A stretch of DNA of 5,208 nucleotides. Source: Chloroflexota bacterium (GTDB lineage: Bacteria; Chloroflexota; Anaerolineae; 4572-78). Each line of letters begins with the position of its first letter. Position 1 is the stretch's first letter. The notes under the pieces are model-generated. The model ran no database searches, was not told where the DNA came from, and worked only from the letters and a program-made list of their open reading frames with translations. Position numbers and translations under genes: made by a program. The stretch lies in NCBI GenBank assembly GCA_024278015.1, contig JAJRUC010000435.1, positions 1 through 5,208 of the forward strand, written 5' to 3'. Below, piece after piece: positions 1 to 5,208 of the stretch.

Positions 1-225
1 GCCCTGTTTGAACCAGGCGTTGCCCAAATTGTAAAACAGGGCCGTATCGTAAAATCCGGCGGCAATCAGTTGCTCGTAAGTTTGGGCTGCTTCGGCAAAC
101 TGCCCGTCTTCGTAAAGGCGGTTGGCCTGCAACATTACGTCGGTGGGGGCCGGCGATTGGGCCGACACGGTAACGGGTATCAGCCAGACCAGCATAATCG
201 CCACAAAAATAGCGCGGGTTTTCAT
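1..225 (-). CDS. batE: BatE-like TPR protein, N-terminal part (gene runs off the left edge)
   Basis: This is the first 75 codons of a gene that continues past the left edge. The start is the ATG at 225-223, six bases after the batD stop, with a modest GAGAG Shine-Dalgarno 10 bases upstream. The product opens with a signal peptide: basic MKTR, a hydrophobic run to about residue 20, then a VSA-Q cleavage-like site near residue 22. A TPR-type helix pair follows (about residues 31-64, with LYEDGQFAEAAQTYEQL), and a second repeat begins with LFYNLGNAWFKQG at 63-75. BatE proteins of other bat operons are exported or membrane-bound TPR proteins, often ending in an SH3-like domain and a membrane helix; that part would lie outside the window. 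The BatE call rests on this N-terminus plus position directly after batD. A generic TPR protein cannot be excluded. Role inferred: protein-protein contacts within the Bat complex outside the cytoplasmic membrane. Confidence 0.82.
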   Translation of the reverse strand, partial: MKTRAIFVAIMLVWLIPVTVSAQSPAPTDVMLQANRLYEDGQFAEAAQTYEQLIAAGFYDTALFYNLGNAWFKQG

Positions 226-231
226 AGCCGA

Positions 232-1956
232 TTAACTCTCTTTCTCCAGGTCGTTAATGAGCGCTTTCAGCGTTTCCAGCAGATGACGGCCGTGTTCCGG
301 GCGCGATGCTGCCGGTGAAAACCGGCCCGTCTGGCTTTCGGTTAAAATATTCTGGATGCGGGCAATCAGTTCAGGGGGCAGGGCTTGCCCGGCCAAAAAA
401 TCTGCCAGGCCGGTTTGGGTCAGGCCGCTGACCGGGCGATTGAATTTATCGCCCAGATAAGTGTTCAGCACCTGTTCGGCGGTGGCGCAGGCCGATTGGC
501 CCCGTTTTTCCGCTGCGGCCAAAGCGTTGAGGGCGCATTTGCGGGCCTGTAGTTTTTTGGTCTGCGCCGAATTTTTTTGCCGGTACGTTTGTCGCCGGCG
601 CCAAACTGCGCCGAAGGCGGCCAGCGCCGGCAAGATGCCCCAGACCAGCCGGTACAGCGGCCGGCCGGTGAGGGGCGCGCGCCCTGCTTGTAAAACCGGG
701 GGAACCGGCTTGATGTGTCGAATATCGCTGCCCAGCCGCCGGACGGTTTCTTTGTTGCCCAAAATGACCGGCGGCGGCGTTTCGTCTTCCGCCGGGGCAA
801 TCGATACGGTCAGCGGCCGGGTGGTGATGGTGTGATAGGCTTCATCGGCGGGGTTGAAATAGGTGTAGCTCACCGCCGGAATGGTAAAATCGCCCGCATA
901 GGCCGGCACCAGCAGCCGCTCGTATTCCCGGCTGCCGCTTAATATGCCGCCGGAAAATTCGGTGTTTGTGGTGGCTTTACTCTCAAACGCGCGCCAGCCG
1001 TCCGGTTCCGGCCAAACGGGGTCGGGCAGGTTGGTGATATTCCCCTCGCCGGAGAGCGTGACCAGCAGGGTCAGTGGTTCGTTGACCTTGCCTTGCGCGT
1101 TTTTCAGACGCGCTTGCAGGCTGAAATTGCCCACCGCGCCGTTAAAACCGGAGGGAGCGTTGGGGGGCAGCGGCCTGACAGTTACGACCACCGGCTCGGT
1201 TTGCAACTTGCCCCCTTGCTGAAAAATGCTGTTGGGGATGGTCAGCATGGCCGGTTCAATGGTCACTTCGCCGGCAACGGTGGGGAACAGCAGGGTGTGC
1301 AATTCGGTAACACGATACGTCCGCCCGTTGGCCTCGGTTTGATACTGACTCTGGTCTGCCTCCTGCTGATTCCAGAAGCCGGTAAAGTCGGGCGCATCGT
1401 AGCGGGGTGAATCGAGCAAATTAACCGCTTGATAAAAGCGGAAGGTGTAAATAATTTGCCGGCCTTGATAAGGTGTCGGATTATCGACCTCTGCTTCCAC
1501 AAAAAAATCGCGTCCCGACAAATTACCGGGCGCGGGGGCCGGGGTCGCCTGGCCGGGCGCAGGTTGGCCGCTGCCCCGGCTGACCTGAATGGTGATGGGT
1601 TGGGTTTGGTACGTTTGCCCATCAATGGTGACGCTGACCGGCTCAATAACCAGCTTGCCGGTTTGGGTGGGCCGCAACTGGTAGCGATACACGCCCTGGG
1701 CCGTCATTTTTGTGTTGACGATGCTGATTTGCGACGAACTGCTGCTGCCAACCACATCGAAACCTGTTAAGGCCGGCAGGGTGGGCCGGGGGACGGTGAG
1801 CGACGCCCCGGTGACAACGATGGTCAGTTCCAGGGTGTCATCGGTACTCAGGCTGGTGCGATTAACCTGCGCGGTGACGGGGCTTTGAGCGCGGGCCGGT
1901 ACCGTCGGGCTTAAAAGTAATATGATGATGAGTAAAACCTGCAGTTTGCGCTTCAT
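232..1956 (-). CDS. batD: BatD family protein, exported and membrane-anchored
   Basis: A 574-residue protein, about the usual length for BatD. It begins with a clear signal peptide (MKRK, hydrophobic 7-16, cleavage near ARA-Q at 21-24). The mature part (25 to about 430) is a series of beta-rich domains. The early segment carries the family-typical pattern of a first strand followed by a description of effectiveness against a target (VNRTSLSTDDTLELTIVVTG at 31-50). A Pro/Ala/Gln/Gly linker at about 129-145 separates it from the second domain, which opens with FFVEAEVDNPTPYQGRQIIY (151-170). A third domain ends in an AYAGDFTIPAVSYTYFNP segment (352-369). One membrane helix lies at about 434-451, followed by a basic stop-transfer (WRRRQTYRQK) and a helical tail of about 120 residues, presumably cytoplasmic, with YLGDKFNRPVSGLTQTGL at 500-517. 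The start is the ATG at 1956, set by a strong Shine-Dalgarno 7 bases upstream. The gene follows batC by 32 bases and precedes batE by 6. No frameshift or missing part is seen. Molecular function in the family is not settled; a structural or scaffold role in the Bat complex is inferred. Confidence 0.93.
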   Translation of the reverse strand: MKRKLQVLLIIILLLSPTVPARAQSPVTAQVNRTSLSTDDTLELTIVVTGASLTVPRPTLPALTGFDVVGSSSSSQISIVNTKMTAQGVYRYQLRPTQTGKLVIEPVSVTIDGQTYQTQPITIQVSRGSGQPAPGQATPAPAPGNLSGRDFFVEAEVDNPTPYQGRQIIYTFRFYQAVNLLDSPRYDAPDFTGFWNQQEADQSQYQTEANGRTYRVTELHTLLFPTVAGEVTIEPAMLTIPNSIFQQGGKLQTEPVVVTVRPLPPNAPSGFNGAVGNFSLQARLKNAQGKVNEPLTLLVTLSGEGNITNLPDPVWPEPDGWRAFESKATTNTEFSGGILSGSREYERLLVPAYAGDFTIPAVSYTYFNPADEAYHTITTRPLTVSIAPAEDETPPPVILGNKETVRRLGSDIRHIKPVPPVLQAGRAPLTGRPLYRLVWGILPALAAFGAVWRRRQTYRQKNSAQTKKLQARKCALNALAAAEKRGQSACATAEQVLNTYLGDKFNRPVSGLTQTGLADFLAGQALPPELIARIQNILTESQTGRFSPAASRPEHGRHLLETLKALINDLEKES

Positions 1957-1962
1957 GTTTTT

Positions 1963-1970
1963 TCACCCCC
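1963..1970 (-). promoter_or_regulatory. Shine-Dalgarno site of batD
   Basis: On the minus strand this reads GGGGGTGA, one mismatch from the GGAGGTGA core. The GGGGGTG part ends 7 bases before the batD ATG. It fixes the batD start at 1956 and shows that batD has its own translation signal rather than relying on coupling to batC, whose stop is at 1989-1991. Confidence 0.7.
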
Positions 1971-1988
1971 AACCTTCAAAGGGATAAC

Positions 1989-2762
1989 CTACCAATCGTA
2001 TTCCGGCGGGCCGCCCGGCGAGACAAAAATCTTTTGCAGATGCTCTTGCAGCGTTTCGGTTTCATTGGCGATGGCCTCCAGAATTTGACGCGCCTGCTCT
2101 GCGGTGAGGGGTTGGGGTTGCCCTTGCCCCGATTGCCCTTGCCGGTTCTGCCTGTCTTGCCCACCCGCTGAATCCGGCGTGGGTTGAGGCTTGTCGCCGG
2201 AACTGGCTGTCGGTGTAGGGGCGGGGGTCGGTGTGGACGGATTTTCCCCGCCGCTGTCATTTTGTTGATTCTGTTGATTCTGCCGGTCAGATTGATTATC
2301 TTGCTGTTGATTCTGTTGATTCTGCTGTTGTTGGTCTTGCCGGTTTTGCAACTGCTGCAAGGCCAGTTCCAGATTATATTTTGCATCCCGGTCGGCCGGA
2401 TTCAGGCGCAGGGCTTGTTTATAGGCTTCGGCTGCCTGCTTAAATTGTTGGCTGTTAAAATAAGCGTTGCCCATATTGTAAAAATTTTGCTGGGCCAGGT
2501 CATCATCGGCATGGCGCCGGGCGGCCTGGGCCTGAAGCCGGGCCTGCTGATAATCTGACTGCCGGTAATAGGCGTTGGCGGCGTTGTAATAGGGTTCGGC
2601 CCGGTCCGGGCCTTCTACCTGGGCGGTTTTGTACGCTTTCAGGGCGCGGGCGTAGTCTTGTTGGTCAAAAGCTTGATTACCTTTGTTGTTCCAGCGGCCC
2701 GCCGATGAACCGCAGCCGGTTAGCAGGATAGTCGTTAAAATGAGGGGCAGCAACTTGTTCAT
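1989..2762 (-). CDS. batC: BatC-like TPR lipoprotein with Gln/Asn-rich linker
   Basis: A 257-residue lipoprotein. A short hydrophobic signal is followed by a lipobox, LLTGC, with the lipidated cysteine at residue 17. TPR-type repeats cover about 22-133. The clearest is FYNMGNAYFNSQQFKQAAEA at 94-113, followed by YKQALRLNP (114-122); a weaker pair is at 23-50 and 57-84. A low-complexity stretch follows: Gln/Asn-rich at 136-168, then Ser/Thr/Pro/Gly-rich to about 218. The C-terminus is a short helix (AEQARQILEAIANETETLQE, 221-240) and a final PEYDW. BatC-type proteins commonly pair TPRs with a polar Q/N-rich linker and end in a similar Asp-Trp tail, so family and position agree. The start ATG overlaps the batB stop (ATGA) and has a GGAGG Shine-Dalgarno 8 bases upstream, inside batB. 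Inferred role: a TPR adaptor tethered to the outside of the membrane, contacting the BatA/BatB VWA domains and BatD. Whether every homologue is lipidated I cannot say. Confidence 0.9.
   Translation of the reverse strand: MNKLLPLILTTILLTGCGSSAGRWNNKGNQAFDQQDYARALKAYKTAQVEGPDRAEPYYNAANAYYRQSDYQQARLQAQAARRHADDDLAQQNFYNMGNAYFNSQQFKQAAEAYKQALRLNPADRDAKYNLELALQQLQNRQDQQQQNQQNQQQDNQSDRQNQQNQQNDSGGENPSTPTPAPTPTASSGDKPQPTPDSAGGQDRQNRQGQSGQGQPQPLTAEQARQILEAIANETETLQEHLQKIFVSPGGPPEYDW
2261..2352 (-). repeat. Imperfect 9-base repeat encoding Gln-Gln-Asn in batC
   Basis: On the plus strand the unit TTCTGTTGA recurs, clearest at 2261-2280 and 2302-2325, with degenerate copies around and between them. On the coding strand it reads as runs of CAA CAG AAT, giving the QQN-type linker at about residues 137-167 of BatC. 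The units are in frame and interrupted by Asp, Ser and Arg codons, so the tract looks partly degenerated. Such a tract can lengthen or shorten by slippage in steps of nine bases without breaking the frame. Confidence 0.7.
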
Positions 2763-3763
2763 CTGATTGGCCTCCGGTCCGGAATAATCTCGCCGATGAC
2801 CAGCAGGGCCAGGGCGGCCAGCAAAAACCCCTGAAACCGTTCAACGTGCCGGGTTTCGAACCGGCTTTGCAGGGTAGATTTTTGCATGGTCGCCAGGTCG
2901 GCGGCCAGGGCGGCCACTTCTTTGCCGGCGGCGCCGGCCCGCCAGTATTGACCATCGGCGGCCAGCGCAATTTCTTGCAAGGTTACTTCATCCAGTCTGG
3001 ACAGGACCGTTTCGCCCTGCTTGTCTTTTTTGTAGCCCGCCACTTCACCCTGGGCATTGTATTGTGGAATGGGCGCCCCCTGCGTTGAACCAAAACCGAT
3101 GGTGTAAATGATGGCGCCCTGTTTGGCGGCTTGCCGGGCGGCGGGCAGCGGGTCTGTTTGATGATTTTCGCCGTCGGTCATAATGATGATAACTTTTTGG
3201 CTGGCCCGTTGCCAATTGAAGCCGGTCAGCGCGGTTTTGATGGCCCCGTTGATGGAGGTGCCCGGCTGCGAAATGATGCCCGGATTGGCGCTGTCCAGAA
3301 ACGAGCGGGCCGTGGCAAAGTCGGAGGTAAGGGGGAATTGAATGAAACCGGCCCCGGAAAATACCACCAGGCCCATTTCGTCGCCGGCCAGGCGTTCCAT
3401 CAGGTCTGCAATTTCCAGTTTGGCCCGGCTGAGGCGGTTCGGTTTGAGGTCTTCGGCCAGCATACTTTGCGAGACATCCAGCGCGACCATCACTTCCAGG
3501 CCCTGTTGCTCCACCATTTGCACTTCGCGGCCCCATTGGGGGCGGGCCAACGCTACAATCAGCAGGGTTACGGCCGCAAACCACAGGCCAGTCTGCCGGC
3601 GCCGGCCCCGGTGGTTTACCGATTGACTCAGCCGGGCGATGAGGGCTGGCCGGCCCAGTTCGGCCAGCGCCGCCCGCAGGCGGATAGTGGCCCGGCGCGT
3701 GAAGAGGGCCGTTAAAGGCACAAGTAGCAAGGCGTATAAAAAGCGCGGTTCTCCAAAAGTCAT
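2759..3763 (-). CDS. batB: BatB-like von Willebrand factor A membrane protein
   Basis: A 334-residue protein counted from the ATG at 3763. An in-frame TTG at 3778 would add five residues (MNRNL), but it has no visible Shine-Dalgarno. The ATG has a weak GGAA just upstream and gives the N-terminus usual for this family, so I prefer it. Two membrane helices (about 8-22 and 58-73) form the aerotolerance-regulator N-terminal module. A VWA domain follows (about 90-290) with an intact metal-binding MIDAS: DVSQS (D96, S98, S100), T169 in PGTSI and D197 in TDGE. A third helix lies at about 311-327. The segment GAPIPQYNAQGEVAGYKKD (229-247), then LSRLDEVTLQEIA, is the typical BatB pattern. The VWA domain should face the cell exterior between helices 2 and 3 and bind a partner through a divalent cation. 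The gene is paralogous to batA and translationally coupled to batC. It is separated from batA by an unusually long gap holding a palindromic element. Confidence 0.94.
   Translation of the reverse strand: MTFGEPRFLYALLLVPLTALFTRRATIRLRAALAELGRPALIARLSQSVNHRGRRRQTGLWFAAVTLLIVALARPQWGREVQMVEQQGLEVMVALDVSQSMLAEDLKPNRLSRAKLEIADLMERLAGDEMGLVVFSGAGFIQFPLTSDFATARSFLDSANPGIISQPGTSINGAIKTALTGFNWQRASQKVIIIMTDGENHQTDPLPAARQAAKQGAIIYTIGFGSTQGAPIPQYNAQGEVAGYKKDKQGETVLSRLDEVTLQEIALAADGQYWRAGAAGKEVAALAADLATMQKSTLQSRFETRHVERFQGFLLAALALLVIGEIIPDRRPIR
2771..2775 (-). promoter_or_regulatory. Shine-Dalgarno site of batC
   Basis: GGAGG on the minus strand, 8 bases before the batC ATG at 2762. It lies inside the last codons of batB and supports that start; with the ATGA overlap it suggests coupled translation of batB and batC. 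Confidence 0.75.
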
Positions 3764-3773
3764 AAGATTCCGG

Positions 3774-3787
3774 TTCAAAATTCAAAG
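3774..3787. repeat. 7-base tandem duplication before batB
   Basis: Two adjacent 7-base units, ttcaaaa and ttcaaag, differing in the last base. They abut the left end of the palindromic element and lie just upstream of the batB ATG. They may be slippage products; no function is evident. Confidence 0.5.
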
Positions 3788-3899
3788 TTAGGACTTACGC
3801 ACCGTGCCATATTCTGCATCGAATTTCACAAAATTACACAAAAATTTTGGATAATTCGTGAAATTTGATGCCTGCTTTTTCCAACTGCGCAAGTCTTGA
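3788..3899. mobile_element. Candidate MITE or degenerate insertion-sequence remnant (nested palindrome)
   Basis: Outer arms ttaggacttacgca (3788-3801) and tgcgcaagtcttga (3886-3899) are inverted repeats matching at 11 of 14 positions. Inner arms gcatcgaatttcac (3816-3829) and gtgaaatttgatgc (3858-3871) match at 13 of 14. Both pairs share the same centre (3843.5), each separated by the same 14 bases, as expected of one symmetric element rather than two chance repeats. The element has 42 G+C in 112 bases (37.5%), lower than the genes around it. The tetramer AAAG stands on both sides (3784-3787 and 3899-3902) and could be a target-site duplication, although this shifts the right end by one base. 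It has no coding capacity. A MITE mobilised in trans, or the collapsed ends of an IS, fits best; a regulatory hairpin native to the operon is the alternative. Confidence 0.55.
3816..3871 (-). promoter_or_regulatory. Possible mRNA stem-loop between batA and batB
   Basis: In the batA-batB transcript the inner arms of the palindrome would form a stem of 14 pairs with one non-Watson-Crick position and a 28-base loop. Inside that loop a further 6-base AT-only pair is possible (3830-3835 with 3843-3848). There is no U-run directly after the stem on the minus strand, so this is not a standard intrinsic terminator. It could still act as an mRNA-processing or stability element that changes BatA output relative to BatB and later genes. 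The effect is inference; the base pairing is visible. Confidence 0.4.
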
Positions 3900-3934
3900 A
3901 AGTGTAAAAAATGCCAAATCACCATTCACCGTCA

Positions 3935-4942
3935 TCACGGGATGGTTCTGAGAGCCGTTTTTCGCAGCGCAAGTTCAGCGAGCAGCAAAATCAGGGCCGG
4001 CAGCAAGGCCGCCCAGGCCAGTTCCCGGTAGCGGCTGTAGCTCCGAATTTCGACCTGCGATTTTTCAAGGGTGTTGATTTCGGCGTAAATTTGTTCCAGC
4101 CCGGCGGTGTCTTTGGCCCTGAAATATTGGCCGCCGGTTTTTTGGGCAATCTGTTTGAGGATGTCCTCATCCAGTTCGCTTTCGCGGTAGACAATGGTTG
4201 GCCCAAAGAAACCGGGTTGCGGCACCGGCACCTGGCCCGGTTTGGCCGCGCCGATGGTGTATATTTTAATGCCGAGCGTTTTAGCCACTTCGGCGGCGGT
4301 CAGTGGGTCAATTTGTCCGGCGTTGTTTACGCCATCGGTCAGCAGGATAATCACTTTGCTTTTGGCGGTGGAATCCTTGAGCATGTTGGCCGCATTGGCC
4401 AGCCCCAGGCCGATGGCGGTGCCGTCTTTCAGCCCCAGTTCGGTAGAGAGTTTAACTTCATCCAGCAGGCGAAGCAAAACCGCGTGGTCTACGGTGGGCG
4501 GGCTTTGGTTGAAGGCGTTGCGGGCAAACACCACCAAACCGATGCGGTCATAGGGGCGTTCAGCCACAAATTCGGCGATGACCTGTTTGGCCGCTGCCAG
4601 CCGGTTTTGCGGCTCAAAATCGAGCGAGGCCATGCTGCCGGAAATATCTAACGCCAGGGCGATGTCTACCCCTTCACCCTTGATGATTTGTTGGGTTTGG
4701 CCCGCCTGGGGACGGGCCACAGCCACCACTATCAGGGCCATAGCCAGCCAACGCACAGGCGACAACAGCTTGCGGGCAAAAATACGCCATGACCGGGTTG
4801 CACCGACAACCAGACTGGTGTCTGCATAGCGCAACGTGGCCGGACGGGCTTGTCTTTTGAACAATTTGGGCCAGGCTGCCGGCAAGAATACGATGCCGAG
4901 CAACAACAGCAGCCAGGGCGAAGCGAAACGGAATGTCATCAT
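3935..4942 (-). CDS. batA: BatA-like von Willebrand factor A membrane protein
   Basis: A 335-residue protein opening MMTFRFASPWLLLLLG, the usual BatA start (short polar lead, then phenylalanine-rich entry to a helix). Helices at about 8-24 and 61-76 form the aerotolerance-regulator N-terminal module, ending in the frequent ARPQ motif. The VWA domain (about 92-290) has a complete MIDAS: DISGS (D99, S101, S103), T175 in DGTAIG and D203 in TDGVNN. A third helix lies at about 307-326, with a short basic tail. Two consecutive ATG codons (4942 and 4939) can start it and neither has a strong Shine-Dalgarno; I keep the first. It lies 41 bases after the upstream gene's stop. Expected role: a cation-dependent protein-binding domain held on the outer side of the cytoplasmic membrane, working with BatB. 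The closest alternative label is a generic VWA protein or Ca-activated chloride channel homologue, a common automatic name for this family. Confidence 0.94.
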   Translation of the reverse strand: MMTFRFASPWLLLLLGIVFLPAAWPKLFKRQARPATLRYADTSLVVGATRSWRIFARKLLSPVRWLAMALIVVAVARPQAGQTQQIIKGEGVDIALALDISGSMASLDFEPQNRLAAAKQVIAEFVAERPYDRIGLVVFARNAFNQSPPTVDHAVLLRLLDEVKLSTELGLKDGTAIGLGLANAANMLKDSTAKSKVIILLTDGVNNAGQIDPLTAAEVAKTLGIKIYTIGAAKPGQVPVPQPGFFGPTIVYRESELDEDILKQIAQKTGGQYFRAKDTAGLEQIYAEINTLEKSQVEIRSYSRYRELAWAALLPALILLLAELALRKTALRTIP

Positions 4943-4964
4943 GGGTTCACGTTCCGGGTTTCAA

Positions 4965-4999
4965 GGTTGCAGGGTTGCAACATTCAGTCTCCAGTCTCC
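4965..4999. repeat. Short tandem duplications in the spacer before batA
   Basis: Two neighbouring tandem pairs: ggttgca at 4965-4971 and 4973-4979 (unit of eight with the g between), and cagtctc at 4985-4991 and 4992-4998. The second pair lies within the stop and last codons of the upstream gene, encoding the ETGD end. They look like slippage-type duplications. Confidence 0.5.
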
Positions 5000-5208
5000 G
5001 GTTGCCCAACGGCCACACCTGTTTCCGCCGGTTCGGGTTCCTCTGCCGTGGCGGTAATGAGCGTGCGGGCGGTGGGTATAAGTTGATGCGCCGCGTCGGC
5101 GGGCGGGATAAACCGCGCAAATTTTACCAAATCGCATTGCTCAAACAGCGAGATGAATTCGCGGGCGTGGAGTTGCTCCATATCCGTGCGGCGCAGCGCC
5201 GATTTCAA
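4984..5208 (-). CDS. Conserved Bat-locus protein of unknown function, C-terminal fragment
   Basis: The last 74 codons and TGA stop (4984-4986) of a gene whose start lies beyond the right edge; the frame is open to the last base. The visible part is soluble-looking: basic ALRR, then a predicted helical block with LHAREFISLFEQCDLVKFAR (residues 14-33 of the fragment), FIPPADAAHQLIPTARTLIT, and an acidic, proline-containing tail. A C-terminus of the type E/Q-CDLVKFA-x-x-x-P followed by a closing helix is what I recall for the hypothetical membrane proteins encoded between the DUF58 gene and batA in bat loci, some labelled DUF4381-like. That family link is from memory and only moderately sure. 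Position supports it: same strand, 41 bases ahead of batA. The N-terminal beta domain and membrane helix expected for that family are not in the window, so function cannot be judged. Confidence 0.7.
   Translation of the reverse strand: MKSALRRTDMEQLHAREFISLFEQCDLVKFARFIPPADAAHQLIPTARTLITATAEEPEPAETGVAVGQPETGD

Larger units (their letters stand above)
3764..3934. other. AT-rich spacer between batA and batB
   Basis: The longest gene-free stretch in the window. From the batB side it holds the in-frame TTG and a 7-base tandem pair (ttcaaaa, ttcaaag at 3774-3787). Next comes the nested palindrome 3788-3899, and then about 35 bases up to the batA stop. No open reading frame, tRNA or convincing sigma-70 promoter is seen. 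The spacer is clearly poorer in G+C than the flanking genes and unlike the tight junctions between the other bat genes. Confidence 0.8.

Noticed and set aside
2261..2352. Repeat array considered as CRISPR
   Set aside because: Units are only nine bases, in frame inside batC and without unique spacers.
2184..2558. Plus-strand frame with a strongly hydrophobic Leu/Ile stretch resembling a membrane protein
   Set aside because: The hydrophobic run is the antisense reading of the Gln/Asn-coding repeat of batC, whose lipobox, TPRs and ribosome site make it the real gene.
3045..3785. Long minus-strand open frame overlapping batB in another frame
   Set aside because: It is rich in Gly, Pro, Arg and His, typical of a shifted frame; batB in the main frame has clear VWA motifs throughout.
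3901..3934. Possible intrinsic terminator after batA (T-run on the minus strand at 3905-3910)
   Set aside because: Only about four base pairs of stem can be drawn before the T-run, and batB continues the operon directly afterwards.
3779..3934. Internal promoter for batB
   Set aside because: AT-rich hexamers such as GAATAT occur on the minus strand, but no -35 partner lies at an acceptable distance; AT content alone is not enough.
3911..4651. Long plus-strand open frame opposite batA
   Set aside because: It is antisense to a full-length, motif-complete batA; its sequence has no recognisable domain and is explained by GC-rich codon use.
4937..4942. Choosing the second of two adjacent ATG codons for batA
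   Set aside because: Neither has a distinguishing ribosome site; the difference is one residue, so the first is kept.

Overview
The window holds a Bat (Bacteroides aerotolerance-type) locus. All genes are on the minus strand, so transcription runs from the right edge to the left. In transcription order they are: the 3' end of a conserved Bat-locus gene of unknown function (4984-5208), batA (3935-4942), batB (2759-3763), batC (1989-2762), batD (232-1956) and the 5' end of batE (1-225). The middle four genes look complete and undamaged. The two outer ones are cut only by the window edges. No RNA gene, CRISPR array or transposase gene is visible.

Organism: a bacterium with fairly GC-rich coding DNA. 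Bat loci occur in Bacteroidota, spirochaetes, proteobacteria, Planctomycetota, Chloroflexota and others. The Shine-Dalgarno sites in front of batC and batD, the codon choice, and short tandem duplications in the spacers give me a weak impression of Chloroflexota (Anaerolineae-like). This is inference and cannot be settled from the window.

How the genes fit together: BatA and BatB are paralogous membrane-anchored von Willebrand factor A (VWA) proteins with intact metal-binding (MIDAS) motifs. BatC is a TPR lipoprotein with a Gln/Asn-rich linker. BatD is a large secreted-then-anchored beta-rich protein, and BatE starts as an exported TPR protein. The expected picture is a membrane-associated complex displayed outside the cytoplasmic membrane. 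In related loci it is encoded beside a MoxR-type AAA+ ATPase and a DUF58 protein, which would lie beyond the right edge here. The precise biochemical job of Bat complexes is unsettled; proposals include stress and oxygen tolerance and envelope protein maturation.

Layout: batB-batC overlap by 4 bases (ATGA), batC-batD are 32 bases apart and batD-batE 6 bases apart, as in one operon. The exception is a 171-base gap between batA and batB. It contains an AT-rich, roughly 112-base nested palindrome (3788-3899) whose outer and inner arms share exactly the same centre. It looks like a miniature inverted-repeat element (MITE) or a degenerate insertion-sequence remnant sitting inside the operon. This is the most unusual thing in the window. 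The rest is an ordinary, well-preserved bat operon rather than an undescribed system.
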